Positions 11,237-20,490 of a DNA stretch of 64,000 nucleotides are shown here, in pieces. Every line of letters starts with the position of its first letter. Positions within the stretch are counted from its first letter, which is position 1. Position numbers and translations under genes: made by a program. Source of the stretch: Polyangiaceae bacterium. Lineage in GTDB: Bacteria > Myxococcota_A > Polyangia > Polyangiales > Polyangiaceae. Location of the stretch: contig JAHBVX010000002.1 of NCBI GenBank assembly GCA_019637295.1, positions 1,047,162 to 1,111,161 of the forward strand, given 5' to 3'. Under the pieces are notes generated by a model. It saw only the letters and a list, made by a program, of their open reading frames with translations. It searched no databases and was not told where the DNA came from.

Positions 11237-11587
11237 ATGTTCGTCGCCGTCTCGCGCTTGGTGCTGCACATCCCTGGCGCCCGTACGCTCAAGGATCGCC
11301 GGCAGGTCATCCGTAGCTTCAAGGACCGGGTGCGCGCGCGCTTCCCCGTCTCGATCGCGGAGGTCGGGGACTCGGAGCGGCTGCAGGTCGCGAGCTTCGG
11401 GGTCGCGGTCGTGTCGTCGGATCGCGGCCGCTGTCAGGAGCTCTGCGACGCGGTGCGCTCGCTGGCCGGCAACCTACCCGAGGCCATCCTCGCCGACGCG
11501 CGCTCGGAGGTGCTGTCGTTCGGTCAGGGCGGGGAGGGGCTCGGCGGCGGCATCGAGCACGCGCTCGATCCCCGGAGGCAGCGGTGA
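11237..11587 (+). CDS. ylxP: YlxP-family protein (DUF503)
   Basis: 116 residues from the ATG at 11237. The pattern FVAVSRLVLHIPGARTLKDRRQVIRSFKDRVRARFPVSIAEV, followed by a strand-rich middle (ASFGVAVVSSD), is typical of DUF503, a small ferredoxin-like fold found between infB and rbfA in many bacteria. A role around ribosome assembly is assumed from position, not proven. The last bases overlap the rbfA start by four. Confidence 0.85.
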   Translation: MFVAVSRLVLHIPGARTLKDRRQVIRSFKDRVRARFPVSIAEVGDSERLQVASFGVAVVSSDRGRCQELCDAVRSLAGNLPEAILADARSEVLSFGQGGEGLGGGIEHALDPRRQR

Positions 11588-11991
11588 CCGGCGACGGTCG
11601 TCGCGCGCGGCGCGTAGCGGAGCTGATCCGGACTCACCTCGCGGAGCTGATCCGCCGGGACGTGGACGACCCCTCGCTGGCCGCGCTGGTCATCACAGAT
11701 GTCTCCGTACCGGACGATCTGGGGGTGGCGTGGGTCACCGTGAAGCTGCTGCTCGGTGACGATGACGTCGCGCTGCGCAAGAAGACCTTGCGCGCCGTCG
11801 GGCGCAGCGCGCCGCGGCTGCGCCGCAAGCTCGCACCGCGGCTGGGCCTGAGGCGCGTGCCGGACCTTCGCTTCTCCTACGACGAGGGGCACGACGCCAC
11901 GCGCCGCGTCGACGAGCTCTTGCGGGAGATCGACGACGAGCGCGGCGACGCCGACGAGCAGGGCGCCGCCGACGAGCAGGGCGACGAGTGA
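11584..11991 (+). CDS. rbfA: Ribosome-binding factor A
   Basis: 135 residues with a GTG start that overlaps the ylxP stop (GTGA). RbfA is a KH-like cold-shock factor that binds the 30S subunit near helix 1 of 16S rRNA during late maturation. Visible are the N-terminal RRARRVAELIRTHLAELIRRDVDDPSL segment and the PDLRFSYDEGHDATRRVDELL end typical of the family. An acidic tail with a repeated DEQGAADEQGDE closes the protein. It is the last gene of this operon; a convergent hairpin follows. Confidence 0.92.
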   Translation: MTGDGRRARRVAELIRTHLAELIRRDVDDPSLAALVITDVSVPDDLGVAWVTVKLLLGDDDVALRKKTLRAVGRSAPRLRRKLAPRLGLRRVPDLRFSYDEGHDATRRVDELLREIDDERGDADEQGAADEQGDE

Positions 11992-12000
11992 GGCGCCGCG

Positions 12001-12027
12001 CCGAGCAGGGCTACTTGCCCTGCTCGG
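12001..12027. terminator. Convergent-gene hairpin after rbfA and the ompA-like gene
   Basis: Perfect 10-bp inverted repeat CCGAGCAGGG / CCCTGCTCGG with a 7-base loop that contains the stop codon of the minus-strand ompA-like gene. It lies 9 bases after the rbfA stop. There is no T run, so it may work with Rho or simply protect 3' ends. Confidence 0.5.
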
Positions 12028-14413
12028 TGATCATCAGCTGGACGCGACGGTTCTGGGCGCGGTTGGCCGCGGAGACGTTGGGCACCAGCGGCTTGTCTTG
12101 GCCGTAGCCTTTGGCGGTCACTCGGAACGACTCGATGCCGAGCTTCATCAGCGCGTCCCGCACGGCCTCGGCGCGCTGCTGGCTCAGCCGTTGGTTGTAC
12201 ACGGGCGAGCCGGTGTTGTCCGTGTGGCCCTGGATCTCGAGCCGCTGGATGTCGGCGCGCTTCTTGAGCACGTCAGCGATCTCTTCGAGCAGCGCCTGGG
12301 AGTCCGGTTGGATCTCCGCGGAGTCGTGCGCGAAGTGCACCTGCTTGCGCAGCTTCACCTCCTTGGCGGCCACGACCACGTTGGGCGTCTTGGGGCGCTT
12401 GTTGAGCGAGATGGCAGCCGTCACGTCTTGTTGCGGCTGGATCTCGACCTCCATCACGCTCGAGAAGTACCCCGGCGCTTCGGCGCTGATCTTGGCCGCG
12501 CCCGGCGGCACGTTCTCGAAGCGAAACGCGCCCGCCGCGTCCGCGGACAGCTCGAGCTCGCGCCCGAGCTTGTCCATGATCGTCACCTTGCCGCCCGTGA
12601 CCGGCTGGCTCGACGCACCGTCGAGCAGCGAGCCCTGGACGTTACCCACTTTTGGGAGGGCCTCGATTTCACACTGGACGGGCACGATGGTGGGCCCGGC
12701 CGGCGCTGCGCCTGGCGCGCCGTAGGGCGCCGGCTGTCCATAGGGAGCGGGCTGACCATACGGCCCCGGCTGACCGGGCTGTCCGTAGGGGCCGGGCTGG
12801 CCATAGGGGCTTGGTTGGCCGTAGCCTCCCGGCGCGCCCATGCCCGCGACCGGGATGGTGGCCGTGCACTGTCCCGGCTTGTAGCCATCCGCCGTCACGT
12901 TGAAGGTGTAGGTGCCCGGGTCGAGGTTGATGGTGCGGAACGAGCCGTCCTCGCCGCTGACCATGCCCGTGAGGTTTCGCCCTTCGAAGCGCACGATGGC
13001 GTTCGGCACCGGCGTGCCGGCGCCCTTCTCGACCACGCTGCCTTGGACGTAGCGATCCGCCTGCACCGGCGCGTCCGCGATGCGCTCGACCTCGACCTCC
13101 TTGACGATGGGCTCGGGAGGCTGGGTGTCGAACGCGAACGCCGCGCCGAGGTACAGGTTCCAGGGCAGCTCCGGGGCGACCTCCTCGATGAAGTTGCTGG
13201 TGGCGCCGGTGCCGATGTCGAAGGCCGCCAAGAGTGAGAGCCCGTCGAGGCCCGGGTGTACGCGCGCGCCGAGGGTGAGCCGCGACGGCGACGACGAGAA
13301 GCCGGCCTCGTTGCCGAGGCAGCCGTCGCCCAGGCTCACGCGGCTCTCGTTGCAGGTGTAGTCCTTGCGGTTGACGGGTACGTCGATGGTCCACTCCACG
13401 AACGGGCGGATGATGTCGAACATGCCCTCTGCGCCGAGGCCGATCTGGAAGAAGTCCACCCGGTTGACGCCGAGTCCGAAGCGCTCGATGCGCGAGATGG
13501 GGTTGTTTCCGCGCGCGGTCTCCGTGCCCTCGATCAGCGCGCTGGAGTTGTCGAACTTGTAGCCGACGTTGGCGTGCAGCCGCAGCGGCACCTGGTCGTC
13601 CGGCTGGGTTCGGTTGGACAGGTCGACGGTCGCCAGGCCGCGCAGCGCGAAGCTGGTGCTGCCGCTGTCGAGGCCGACGCCGCCGGTGCCGTTGAGCAGC
13701 CACAGCTGCGCTTCACCGCCGACGCTGAAGATCTGGTCCGGCTCCTTGGGCATGAAGCCCTTCAGGCCGATGCTGGTGTCGCCGAGCACCTGAAGCAGCT
13801 GCGGGCGGCCTTGATCGTTGTCCGTGGCGGTGGTGTGGAACGCGACGTAGCCCTCGAGGAAGGGCAGGAAAGTGGCGTTGATCGCCAGGTGCGCGCCGAT
13901 GCGCGTGACCTCGTCGTCCCGGCTGGTGGCCTGTCCCGGCGGCGGGGCGCAAGTGCCGCCGCTGCACAGCAGTCCGGAGCCGGTGAAGTACTCCGAGATC
14001 AGCGAGATGCGGAACGTACCCGGCGCGCCGGAGCCCGCCTCACTCAGGTGCAACAAGCCCGTGGAGCCGCTCAGGCTGTTCTGCGTCTGCAGCGACAGGC
14101 GTCGCCACATCCGCTGCATCTCCGTCATGTTCGGCGCGGCGCCGGAGCCGCTCGTCGCGGCGGAGCCTCCGAAGCCCGAGCCGAGGGACCAGCTCCCGCT
14201 GGCGTCGGCGCCGACGCCAGGTTGCGGCTGTGGCGGCGGGCCATAGCCAGGCTGAGGCGGAGGTTGGCCGTAGGGTCCGGGGGGCGGCGCTGCAGGATCG
14301 ACAGGAGCGGGCGCATCCGACGGAGGCGGAGGCAACGGCTCCTGCGCGACGGCAGTCGACGCGGCGGACAGAGCGGCAAGCAAGGACAGTGACGCGAGAC
14401 CGGAGGATTTCAT
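12011..14413 (-). CDS. OmpA-family outer-membrane protein with carboxypeptidase-regulatory-like repeats
   Basis: 800 residues with a clear signal peptide (cleavage after STAVA, about residue 23). A Pro-rich stretch follows, then about 350 residues of alternating strands that could form a membrane barrel. Next come two Ig-like carboxypeptidase-regulatory repeats (NAIVRFEGRNLTGMVSGEDGSF and GKVTIMDKLGRELELSADA) separated by a Gly/Pro/Tyr/Gln-rich repeat (YGQPGPYGQPG). The C-terminal 110 residues are an OmpA peptidoglycan-binding domain (VHFAHDSAEIQPDS, IQGHTDNTGSPVYNQRLSQQRAEAVRDAL). It should anchor the outer membrane to the cell wall. Such chimeras are frequent in myxobacteria. Confidence 0.85.
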   Translation of the reverse strand: MKSSGLASLSLLAALSAASTAVAQEPLPPPPSDAPAPVDPAAPPPGPYGQPPPQPGYGPPPQPQPGVGADASGSWSLGSGFGGSAATSGSGAAPNMTEMQRMWRRLSLQTQNSLSGSTGLLHLSEAGSGAPGTFRISLISEYFTGSGLLCSGGTCAPPPGQATSRDDEVTRIGAHLAINATFLPFLEGYVAFHTTATDNDQGRPQLLQVLGDTSIGLKGFMPKEPDQIFSVGGEAQLWLLNGTGGVGLDSGSTSFALRGLATVDLSNRTQPDDQVPLRLHANVGYKFDNSSALIEGTETARGNNPISRIERFGLGVNRVDFFQIGLGAEGMFDIIRPFVEWTIDVPVNRKDYTCNESRVSLGDGCLGNEAGFSSSPSRLTLGARVHPGLDGLSLLAAFDIGTGATSNFIEEVAPELPWNLYLGAAFAFDTQPPEPIVKEVEVERIADAPVQADRYVQGSVVEKGAGTPVPNAIVRFEGRNLTGMVSGEDGSFRTINLDPGTYTFNVTADGYKPGQCTATIPVAGMGAPGGYGQPSPYGQPGPYGQPGQPGPYGQPAPYGQPAPYGAPGAAPAGPTIVPVQCEIEALPKVGNVQGSLLDGASSQPVTGGKVTIMDKLGRELELSADAAGAFRFENVPPGAAKISAEAPGYFSSVMEVEIQPQQDVTAAISLNKRPKTPNVVVAAKEVKLRKQVHFAHDSAEIQPDSQALLEEIADVLKKRADIQRLEIQGHTDNTGSPVYNQRLSQQRAEAVRDALMKLGIESFRVTAKGYGQDKPLVPNVSAANRAQNRRVQLMITEQGK

Positions 14414-14616
14414 TTTCCCTCTTGGTTGCGGGATTGACGCGGCCGCCCCTTCGGCGCCGCACGGGCCCGGGTTTTAACACCCTTTCGGGAGCCGCCGAAG
14501 AGACAGGACGATGCCGGCTGCCCGCGGGGACGGCGCGGACCGCGGGACTGCATGATTACTTCAATGGTTACTGAGGTTTACTGGTGCGCGGGCGCCACTG
14601 GCGCTAGCCTGGACGG
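14414..14616. promoter_or_regulatory. Divergent promoter region, ompA-like gene and ABC ATPase gene
   Basis: 203 bp between two divergent starts. The part nearest the ABC gene (14545-14585) is markedly AT-richer than its surroundings and is the most likely promoter site. No clear -35/-10 pair or operator palindrome is visible. Confidence 0.4.
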
Positions 14617-15552
14617 GTGGCCGAGCCGCTCATCCGCGTCCAGCACCTGAACAAGACCTTCCGCATCGGCTTCACCCGCCGGCGGGTCGAGGCGGTGCGC
14701 GACGTCTCCTTCGAGGTGCACGCGGGCGACATCTTCGGCTTCCTCGGTCCGAACGGCGCGGGCAAGACCACGACCATCAAGATCCTGACCGGCTTGATCC
14801 GCGCGTCGAGCGGCAGCGCGTCGCTCTTCGGTCTGCCCATCCCGAGCGCCAAGGCGATGGCGCGCATCGGCTTCCTGCCCGAGAACCCGTACGTCTATCC
14901 GTACCTCACGCCGACCGAGTTCGTGGAGATGTGCGGGCGCCTGTCCGGGCTCTCCGGGGCGGTCGCGCGCGAGCGGACGCGCACCGTGCTCGAGCGCGTC
15001 GGCATCCTGTACGCGGCGGACCGACCCGTGCGCCGGTTGTCCAAGGGGATGCTCCAGCGCACGGGCCTGGCCGCCGCGCTCGTCGCCGATCCGGAGCTGC
15101 TCATCCTGGACGAACCCATGAGCGGGCTCGATCCCGTGGGGCGCAAGGAGGTGCGCGATCTGATCTTCGACGAGCGCAAGCAAGGGCGCACGATCTTCTT
15201 CTCCACGCACATCCTGAGTGACGTCGAGATGCTCTGCGATCGCGTCACCATCCTGCGTCAGGGGAGCGTTGTGGTCAGCGGCAAGCTCGGGGAGCTGTTG
15301 CGTCGCGAGGTCCGCCGCACGGACGTCGCCCTCAGCGGCGCGGACGAGGAGCTCGAGGCGGCCTTGGCCGAGCGGGGGCACCCGGCGTTTCGCGCCGGAG
15401 AGCGGCTGATCGTAGGGGTGACGGGCAAGGAGCAGGTCGGCGCGGTGCTCGCCCTCGCGCTCGAGGCCGGCGCCGAGGTGGTGGAGGTCACCCCGCGGCA
15501 CGAGACCCTCGAGGACCTGTTCGTGCGCGAGGCCATCGACGCGGGGAGCTGA
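14617..15552 (+). CDS. ABC transporter ATP-binding protein (orphan)
   Basis: 311 residues from a GTG start. The Walker A GPNGAGKT, signature RLSKGMLQ, Walker [14 protein letters not shown] and the H-loop histidine in STHILS are all present and in order. It resembles the CcmA/NatA/DrrA group, which exports drugs, lipids or polysaccharides or drives gliding-related transporters. The last 90 residues form the usual accessory domain of this group. No permease lies next to it: the following gene is convergent and encodes a flippase of another family, so its membrane partner must be elsewhere. Confidence 0.88.
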   Translation: MAEPLIRVQHLNKTFRIGFTRRRVEAVRDVSFEVHAGDIFGFLGPNGAGKTTTIKILTGLIRASSGSASLFGLPIPSAKAMARIGFLPENPYVYPYLTPTEFVEMCGRLSGLSGAVARERTRTVLERVGILYAADRPVRRLSKGMLQRTGLAAALVADPELLILDEPMSGLDPVGRKEVRDLIFDERKQGRTIFFSTHILSDVEMLCDRVTILRQGSVVVSGKLGELLRREVRRTDVALSGADEELEAALAERGHPAFRAGERLIVGVTGKEQVGAVLALALEAGAEVVEVTPRHETLEDLFVREAIDAGS

Positions 15553-15561
15553 GCGCGCCGC

Positions 15562-17127
15562 TCACCCCCTGCGGCGCCGCACCACGACCATGACCGACGC
15601 GAGATCCGCCTTGCCGAGCTCGCGGGTGACGAGCAGCACGGCGACGTACACGCCGGCGACCAGCGCGGACAGCGCCAAGGTCATCACCTTGCCCGCGCTC
15701 GGAAACTGCCGGCCGACGGCGATGGCGAGCGCGATGGCCAAGAGCACGCGGCCGAGCGACAGCGCGCTCACCAACGCGCCCGCCGAGCGGCGCACGAGCA
15801 CCGCCGCCACGGTGGTCGCCAGCGCGAGGCCCGCGGTGGTGCTGAGCGCGGTTCTCATCAGCAGGGTCTTGTCGAAGGGGGCGCCGCGCACGAGGGCGAA
15901 GCAGAGCACGACCACGAGGGCGAACGCGGTCGCGGTCACCAGCGCGCTCTTGCGCTCGTGCTCGAGGCTGTTGAGCACCGTGGTGAAGATACCGAAGATG
16001 GCGAAGGCGCCGAAGCCCAAGGTCAGGATCTGCATCGACTCGGTGCCGAGCTCCGCGGCCTCTGCGGGGAACACCAGGCGCAAGAGCGGGCCCGAGAGTC
16101 CGGAGGTGACCGAGACCATGAGCCCCGCCAGCACCAGGGCCAGCCGGATGCCCGTGCGAACGTAGCGCGCGACCGCCTCGCGATCCCCGTCGTGGTGAGC
16201 CTTGGCCAGCAGCGGGAACAAGATGAACGTCACGCTGATCAGCAGCTGGTACGGCAGAAAGCAGAACAGCTGGGTGGCGCGGTAGGCGCCGACCAGGGGA
16301 TCGGCGGCCTCGAGGGCCTGGCCCGTGGCGCTGGCGCTCTCCGACGCGAAGGCGCGCAGCAGAGTCAGATCCGCTTGCAGCAGGAGGTTGAGCAGGATCT
16401 GCCCCACCAGCAGCGGGCCGACGAACACGAGATGCTGGCGTACGGTGGTGCCGCCGCTTCCGCGTCGCCCCAAACCCACCCACAGCAAGGCCACGGTGAA
16501 GACGATGGAGCTGGCCACGACGAACCCGACGGCGGAGCCCTCCACGCCGCTGCCCGAGCTCTTGGCCAGCGCGTAGCCGCCGCCGATCAAGCCGGCGGTG
16601 CGCAGCGTTGCGGCGAGTATGTCGAGCCCCGCCTGACGCAAGAACTGCTTCTTGCCGTTGAGGACGCCGATCAGCGGCGAGTACACCGAGTAGAAGAACA
16701 TCACGCCGGACAGGATGCGCAGCGCCGGGACGATGTGAGGCGCGCCGGTCCAGCGACCGAGCGGCTCGGACAGCAGGAAGAAGCCCGCCGCGAGCAGCAG
16801 CGACACGACGGCGTGCACTCCGAGCAAGCGGCGGACGACCGCTGGCTGCTCGCCGTCGCTGCTGGCCGACACGGCGCGGCTGACGCCTTGGATGCCCGTG
16901 GTGACGACGGGGTTGTACGCGATGGACGCGATGGACAGCGCGCTCGACAGCGCGCCGTAGCCGCCGAGGCCGAGCACCCGCGGCAGGGCGATCTGCTGCA
17001 CCAGCCCGAGCAGGATGAAGTACACCTTGGCCGACGTGATCGCGAGGCCGCCGCGGCCCGCCTTGCGCGCGACCTCCGCGTCGCCCACGGGCTTGGAGGC
17101 GCTCGGCTGCTGGGACGGCTCGCTCAC
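15562..17127 (-). CDS. Oligosaccharide flippase (MOP superfamily, polysaccharide biosynthesis type)
   Basis: 521 residues, rich in hydrophobic segments with about 12-14 predicted membrane helices, as in Wzx/MurJ-like flippases. These proteins move lipid-linked sugars across the inner membrane. The N-terminal pattern (KAGRGGLAITSAKVYFILLGLVQQIALPRVLGLGGYGALSSALSIASIAYNP) is typical of the family, including the early helix and the conserved GxYG. It stands alone with no glycosyltransferase genes nearby, so its substrate cannot be named. Confidence 0.82.
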   Translation of the reverse strand: MSEPSQQPSASKPVGDAEVARKAGRGGLAITSAKVYFILLGLVQQIALPRVLGLGGYGALSSALSIASIAYNPVVTTGIQGVSRAVSASSDGEQPAVVRRLLGVHAVVSLLLAAGFFLLSEPLGRWTGAPHIVPALRILSGVMFFYSVYSPLIGVLNGKKQFLRQAGLDILAATLRTAGLIGGGYALAKSSGSGVEGSAVGFVVASSIVFTVALLWVGLGRRGSGGTTVRQHLVFVGPLLVGQILLNLLLQADLTLLRAFASESASATGQALEAADPLVGAYRATQLFCFLPYQLLISVTFILFPLLAKAHHDGDREAVARYVRTGIRLALVLAGLMVSVTSGLSGPLLRLVFPAEAAELGTESMQILTLGFGAFAIFGIFTTVLNSLEHERKSALVTATAFALVVVLCFALVRGAPFDKTLLMRTALSTTAGLALATTVAAVLVRRSAGALVSALSLGRVLLAIALAIAVGRQFPSAGKVMTLALSALVAGVYVAVLLVTRELGKADLASVMVVVRRRRG

Positions 17128-17198
17128 GGCTCGTCGCTATCGCACTCGGTCTCCGCCCGCGTCAACAGAACTCGGCCCCCCGTCGGGCAGGGGCGCGC

Positions 17199-18992
17199 TC
17201 AGCGGGTGGCCGTGAACAGGTGGCAGCTCGCGCAGTTGGGCGCCTGGGGGTGGTGGTCCTTCTGCGCCGTGTGGCAGCTCAGGCACGCGGTGCGAGCGGC
17301 GCCGGGCGTCGGTCCGTGACCGGCGTGGCAGGTGCCGCAGCTCTGGTGCTTCGGCTCCGCGTGCAGCCCCGGGAGCTTCTTCGTCTCGTGGCAGGTGCTG
17401 CACGCGGGCGGCGCGGCCACGCCCTTGGGTCCGTGCGGGCGATGGCACTGGTTGCAGCCCTGCTGCAGCTTACCGTGGGCGCTCCGGGCCTCTTGCGCGT
17501 GACAGCCCGCGCAGCTGACCGCGGCGGTGGAGCCGCTGTGCGGCTGATGACACGACTTGCAGTCGCGATGCCCCGCCGGCGCGGTGGCGTGCTCGGTCTT
17601 GTGGCAGCTCTGACAGGCGACGCCCACGGTGCCCGCGTGGGGCTCGTGACAACTCGAGCACTCCGCGTGCCCGCGGCTCACCTGCTTCTGCGCGGCCTGA
17701 TGGCACGTGCCGCAGCCCGCGGCCAGCGCCGCCGGACGGTGCGGCAGACCCTGGTGGCAGCCCTCGCAGCTCCGGTGGCCCTCGAGCTTGCTCACCAGCG
17801 TCAGCTGCTTCTGATGACAGCTCTGACACGCGCGCCGATCGGCAGAGTCGCGCAGGAAGTCGTGGGGCGTGTGACACGACTTGCAGTCCGTGCCGCCGTG
17901 GAAGGCCTTGTCCGACTGCGCCGTCTGGTGACAGCTGCTGCACGCCGCAGCGCGCGTGTGCGTGCGCCCGCCCGGCGGGTGCGGATCGTGACACCCCACG
18001 CAGGTGCCCACCCGGCCCTTGACTGGATGATCCGGCTTCTTGTCCCGATGGCAGCTCTGGCACGCGCGCTCCGGGCTCGACTTCACGTCGTGGGGCTGGT
18101 GGCAGCTGCTACACTGCTCGTGCGCCTTGACGCGCGGGGCGCCGAGCACGCGCACGTCCTCGTGGCAGCTACGGCAGGCCACGGTCTGGGTCTTCGAGAA
18201 CGCGTGCGGCTGGTGGCAGCCCACGCACTCGGTGTGCCCGCCGGAGAACAGCGCGCTGGCGGGCACGACGGGCTGCTCCTTGGCGTGACAGTCAGCGCAG
18301 GTGTCGCGCGCGGTCTCCGCCAGGGCGTGCTGACTCTGGTGACAGGTCGTGCAGATCTGGTTGACGGTCCTGTCTTTGGTGAAGTGCACGGTCTGCTGAT
18401 CGCCGTGGCAGTCCGTACACGGCGCGCTCGCCGGCTTGGCTTGCTCGTGGGGTTTGTGGCAGGTCACGCACTCGTTGGTCGCGTGCACGCGCACCGCCGG
18501 CGTGTCCCCTTGCTGCTGCAGGTGGCAGCGCGCGCAGTCGCGCGCGTCCGGGGCGGCGTGGGGATCCGGGGTCGCGGGCGCGCCGGTCGCGGCGTGCGAG
18601 GGCGCGACGCTGGTCACCGTGAAGGCGTGGCAGGACATGCAGTCGGACGTGGTGCCCGCCCCGAAGCGTGCCTCGGCCTCGGCCTGGGCGTGCACGAGCT
18701 TCGACTCTTTCTCGTGACACTCCACACAGGCCTCGGGTGTGACCTTGCCCACCGCGTCGCCCGCGAAGTCGTGACACTTGGAGCACTCGATCTGCTCCTT
18801 GCCGACGTGGACGCGGTGGCCCACGACCTGACGCACGAGGCTCCAGGAGGACTGCACGTAGATGCCGCGGCCCGGGGCGGACGGGATCTCCACGTCCGAG
18901 CAGGCGCCGACCAGCGCCGCGAGCGCCAGGAGCAGCGCCGACAGCCCGATCGCGGAGGGAGACGCTGCCAATCGGTCCGGGGCTGCTCGCAT
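17199..18992 (-). CDS. 27-haem c-type cytochrome lipoprotein
   Basis: 597 residues containing 27 CXXCH haem-binding motifs by direct count, about one per 21 residues, plus many isolated histidines that could be distal ligands. Many repeats share the form CxSCHxPH. The signal sequence ends in a lipobox with Cys31, so it should be tethered to a membrane, probably the outer one, in the periplasm or outside. Such long haem chains act as electron wires. The gene is divergent from a NapC/NirT-type tetrahaem protein, which fits a route from quinol to NapC-type protein to this lipoprotein. The terminal acceptor is unknown. No porin gene of the MtrB type is next to it. Confidence 0.9.
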   Translation of the reverse strand: MRAAPDRLAASPSAIGLSALLLALAALVGACSDVEIPSAPGRGIYVQSSWSLVRQVVGHRVHVGKEQIECSKCHDFAGDAVGKVTPEACVECHEKESKLVHAQAEAEARFGAGTTSDCMSCHAFTVTSVAPSHAATGAPATPDPHAAPDARDCARCHLQQQGDTPAVRVHATNECVTCHKPHEQAKPASAPCTDCHGDQQTVHFTKDRTVNQICTTCHQSQHALAETARDTCADCHAKEQPVVPASALFSGGHTECVGCHQPHAFSKTQTVACRSCHEDVRVLGAPRVKAHEQCSSCHQPHDVKSSPERACQSCHRDKKPDHPVKGRVGTCVGCHDPHPPGGRTHTRAAACSSCHQTAQSDKAFHGGTDCKSCHTPHDFLRDSADRRACQSCHQKQLTLVSKLEGHRSCEGCHQGLPHRPAALAAGCGTCHQAAQKQVSRGHAECSSCHEPHAGTVGVACQSCHKTEHATAPAGHRDCKSCHQPHSGSTAAVSCAGCHAQEARSAHGKLQQGCNQCHRPHGPKGVAAPPACSTCHETKKLPGLHAEPKHQSCGTCHAGHGPTPGAARTACLSCHTAQKDHHPQAPNCASCHLFTATR

Positions 18993-19074
18993 GCCGAGCG
19001 CGCATCATACTGAAGCCGCCCCCGGATGGAAACACTTGCTGTGCGCGAGCGAGTGCCGGCAGACTGCGCCTGGC
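18993..19074. promoter_or_regulatory. Divergent promoter between the two cytochrome genes
   Basis: 82 bp separate the divergent starts at 18992 and 19075, so the two cytochrome genes probably share one control region. Clear promoter boxes cannot be picked out. Confidence 0.45.
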
Positions 19075-19842
19075 GTGAATCATCCGACTCCCTGGCTCGG
19101 CTTCGCGGCGCTGCTGTGCGCCGCCGTGGCTGCTGCGATCTTGGTCGTGTTCCTGATCAAGAAGCCTACGCTCGATCTGCGCGTCAAGCTCTGGCTGCTG
19201 CTCGGCTTGGGCGTGTTTCCGGCGCTCACCGGCGCGACCTCCACCGTGGCTGGCATGGAGGCCACGACCCATCGAGACTTCTGTGGCTCTTGCCACGTGA
19301 TGGACGCGCACTACGACAACGCGATTGACCCTCAGTCGCAGTCCCTCGCCGCGCGTCACACCCGCAACCCCTTCTTCGGCAAGAAGAGCTGCTACACCTG
19401 TCACGCGGACTACGGCATGTACGGCTACGCCATGACCAAGGCGGGCGGCATGCGCCACGTGTACGAGTACTACCTCAACGGGTGGAACAAGAAGTCGATG
19501 GACGAGGCGCTCGAGACCATCCACATCATGAAGCCGTACGACAATTTGAACTGTCGTCAGTGCCACACCACCACGCTGCACGACTGGCTGCGGGTGCCGG
19601 ATCATCAGTCCCTCAAGAAGGAGCTCGACGCCAACCGCGTGAGCTGCGCCAGCGCGGGCTGCCACGGCTTCGCCCACCCGTTCACCAAGAAGCCGGGCTT
19701 CGCCGCCAACCCGAAGCTGGGGGATCGCAACCTGCACCCGGCCACGGCCGGCTCCGCGCGCCCGACGGATCCGGGGGCAGCGGGCTCGGCGCCGTCTGCC
19801 GCTCCATCCGCCGCGCCGGCGCGGTCCGGGGGTGAGCCGTGA
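19075..19842 (+). CDS. NapC/NirT-type membrane-anchored tetrahaem cytochrome c
   Basis: 255 residues from the GTG at 19075, which places one membrane helix (about residues 7-28) at the N-terminus. Haem motifs CGSCH, CYTCH and CRQCH follow, with a fourth of the rarer CX4CH form (CASAGCH). Four haems after one helix is the NapC/NirT/NrfH layout: quinol oxidation at the inner membrane and electron delivery to periplasmic partners. A second hydrophobic stretch (about 38-50) precedes the first haem motif. The C-terminus has an Ala/Pro/Ser-rich tail. The stop overlaps the next start by four bases. Confidence 0.85.
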   Translation: MNHPTPWLGFAALLCAAVAAAILVVFLIKKPTLDLRVKLWLLLGLGVFPALTGATSTVAGMEATTHRDFCGSCHVMDAHYDNAIDPQSQSLAARHTRNPFFGKKSCYTCHADYGMYGYAMTKAGGMRHVYEYYLNGWNKKSMDEALETIHIMKPYDNLNCRQCHTTTLHDWLRVPDHQSLKKELDANRVSCASAGCHGFAHPFTKKPGFAANPKLGDRNLHPATAGSARPTDPGAAGSAPSAAPSAAPARSGGEP

Positions 19843-20162
19843 ACATCGAAGCCAAGTTCGAGAAGACCCTCGCGCAGCGCTCGGTCAGCGGCCTCACGCG
19901 CGCCGCGTGCGTCGTGGCGCTCATCGGGCTGGCGGTCATGGCGTTCTCGATCGTCGTGCCCAAGCCGTTGCCGGTCATCGCCGCCATGAGCGTGGGGCAG
20001 GGCATCGGCGTGCTCGCCTTCTTGCTCTATCTCAGCGCCGTGCTGCTCGATGTGCTGCGCACGTCGAAGGCGGCCGCGCAGGTCGCGGCCGAGCCGCAGG
20101 CGCCGGAGGGCGGGGGCGACGGCGAGGAAGAAGAAGAAGAAGAAGAGGCAGAGAGTCGCTAG
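19839..20162 (+). CDS. Small membrane protein with acidic C-terminus, coupled to the NapC-type gene
   Basis: 107 residues; the GTG start overlaps the upstream stop. Two hydrophobic segments (about 24-42 and 50-72) suggest two membrane helices. The tail is a Glu run (EEEEEEEEAE) encoded by a gaa/gag repeat. The tight coupling suggests a role with the cytochrome pair, perhaps a membrane assembly or quinol-site partner; the family is not recognised. The repeat in the tail makes the exact C-terminus uncertain. Confidence 0.6.
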   Translation: MNIEAKFEKTLAQRSVSGLTRAACVVALIGLAVMAFSIVVPKPLPVIAAMSVGQGIGVLAFLLYLSAVLLDVLRTSKAAAQVAAEPQAPEGGGDGEEEEEEEEAESR

Positions 20163-20292
20163 CGCGGGGGCGGGGGCGTTTGCGTTCGCGGTGGCGGGGG
20201 CGTTTGCGGGGGCGTTCGCGGGGGCGTTCGCGGGGGCGGGGGCGTTTGCGTTCGCGGGGGCGTTCGCGGGGGCGTTCGCGGGGGCGGGGGCT
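20163..20292 (+). repeat. G-rich minisatellite (GGGGGCGTTCGC-type units)
   Basis: About 130 bases built from tandem variants of a 12-base unit, GGGGGCG followed by TTCGC or TTTGC, starting directly after the stop at 20162. The plus strand has many runs of four or five G at short spacing, so G-quadruplex formation is possible. Related fragments occur near 20840 and 21470. The stretch to 20490 holds no convincing gene. Confidence 0.8.
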
Positions 20293-20490
20293 GCGCTGCG
20301 GTCGTCTGAGGCTACCGGCTTGCTCGGCGTCGTCCAGGCCGGGGCGGTGCTCGCCATGCTCGGCTTCGCCTGCGCGTGGCTGCGCGCCGTGCGCGCTTCG
20401 CGCGCAGCCTGGACGGCGCCTGCGCGAGCCGGTCGCGGGCGGGCGACCGCCGCGCGCTGGAGCGCGAGCGAGGAACCAGGAGTGTCTACG

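Noticed and set aside
17220..19013. 597-residue plus-strand frame opposite the 27-haem gene
   Set aside because: Ala/Arg/Val-rich shadow; 27 regularly spaced CXXCH motifs define the minus strand.
18292..19737. 481-residue minus-strand frame spanning both cytochrome genes
   Set aside because: Overlaps two well-supported divergent genes and has no motif.
20163..20292. CRISPR array
   Set aside because: Short direct tandem units with no spacers of constant length; it is a minisatellite.
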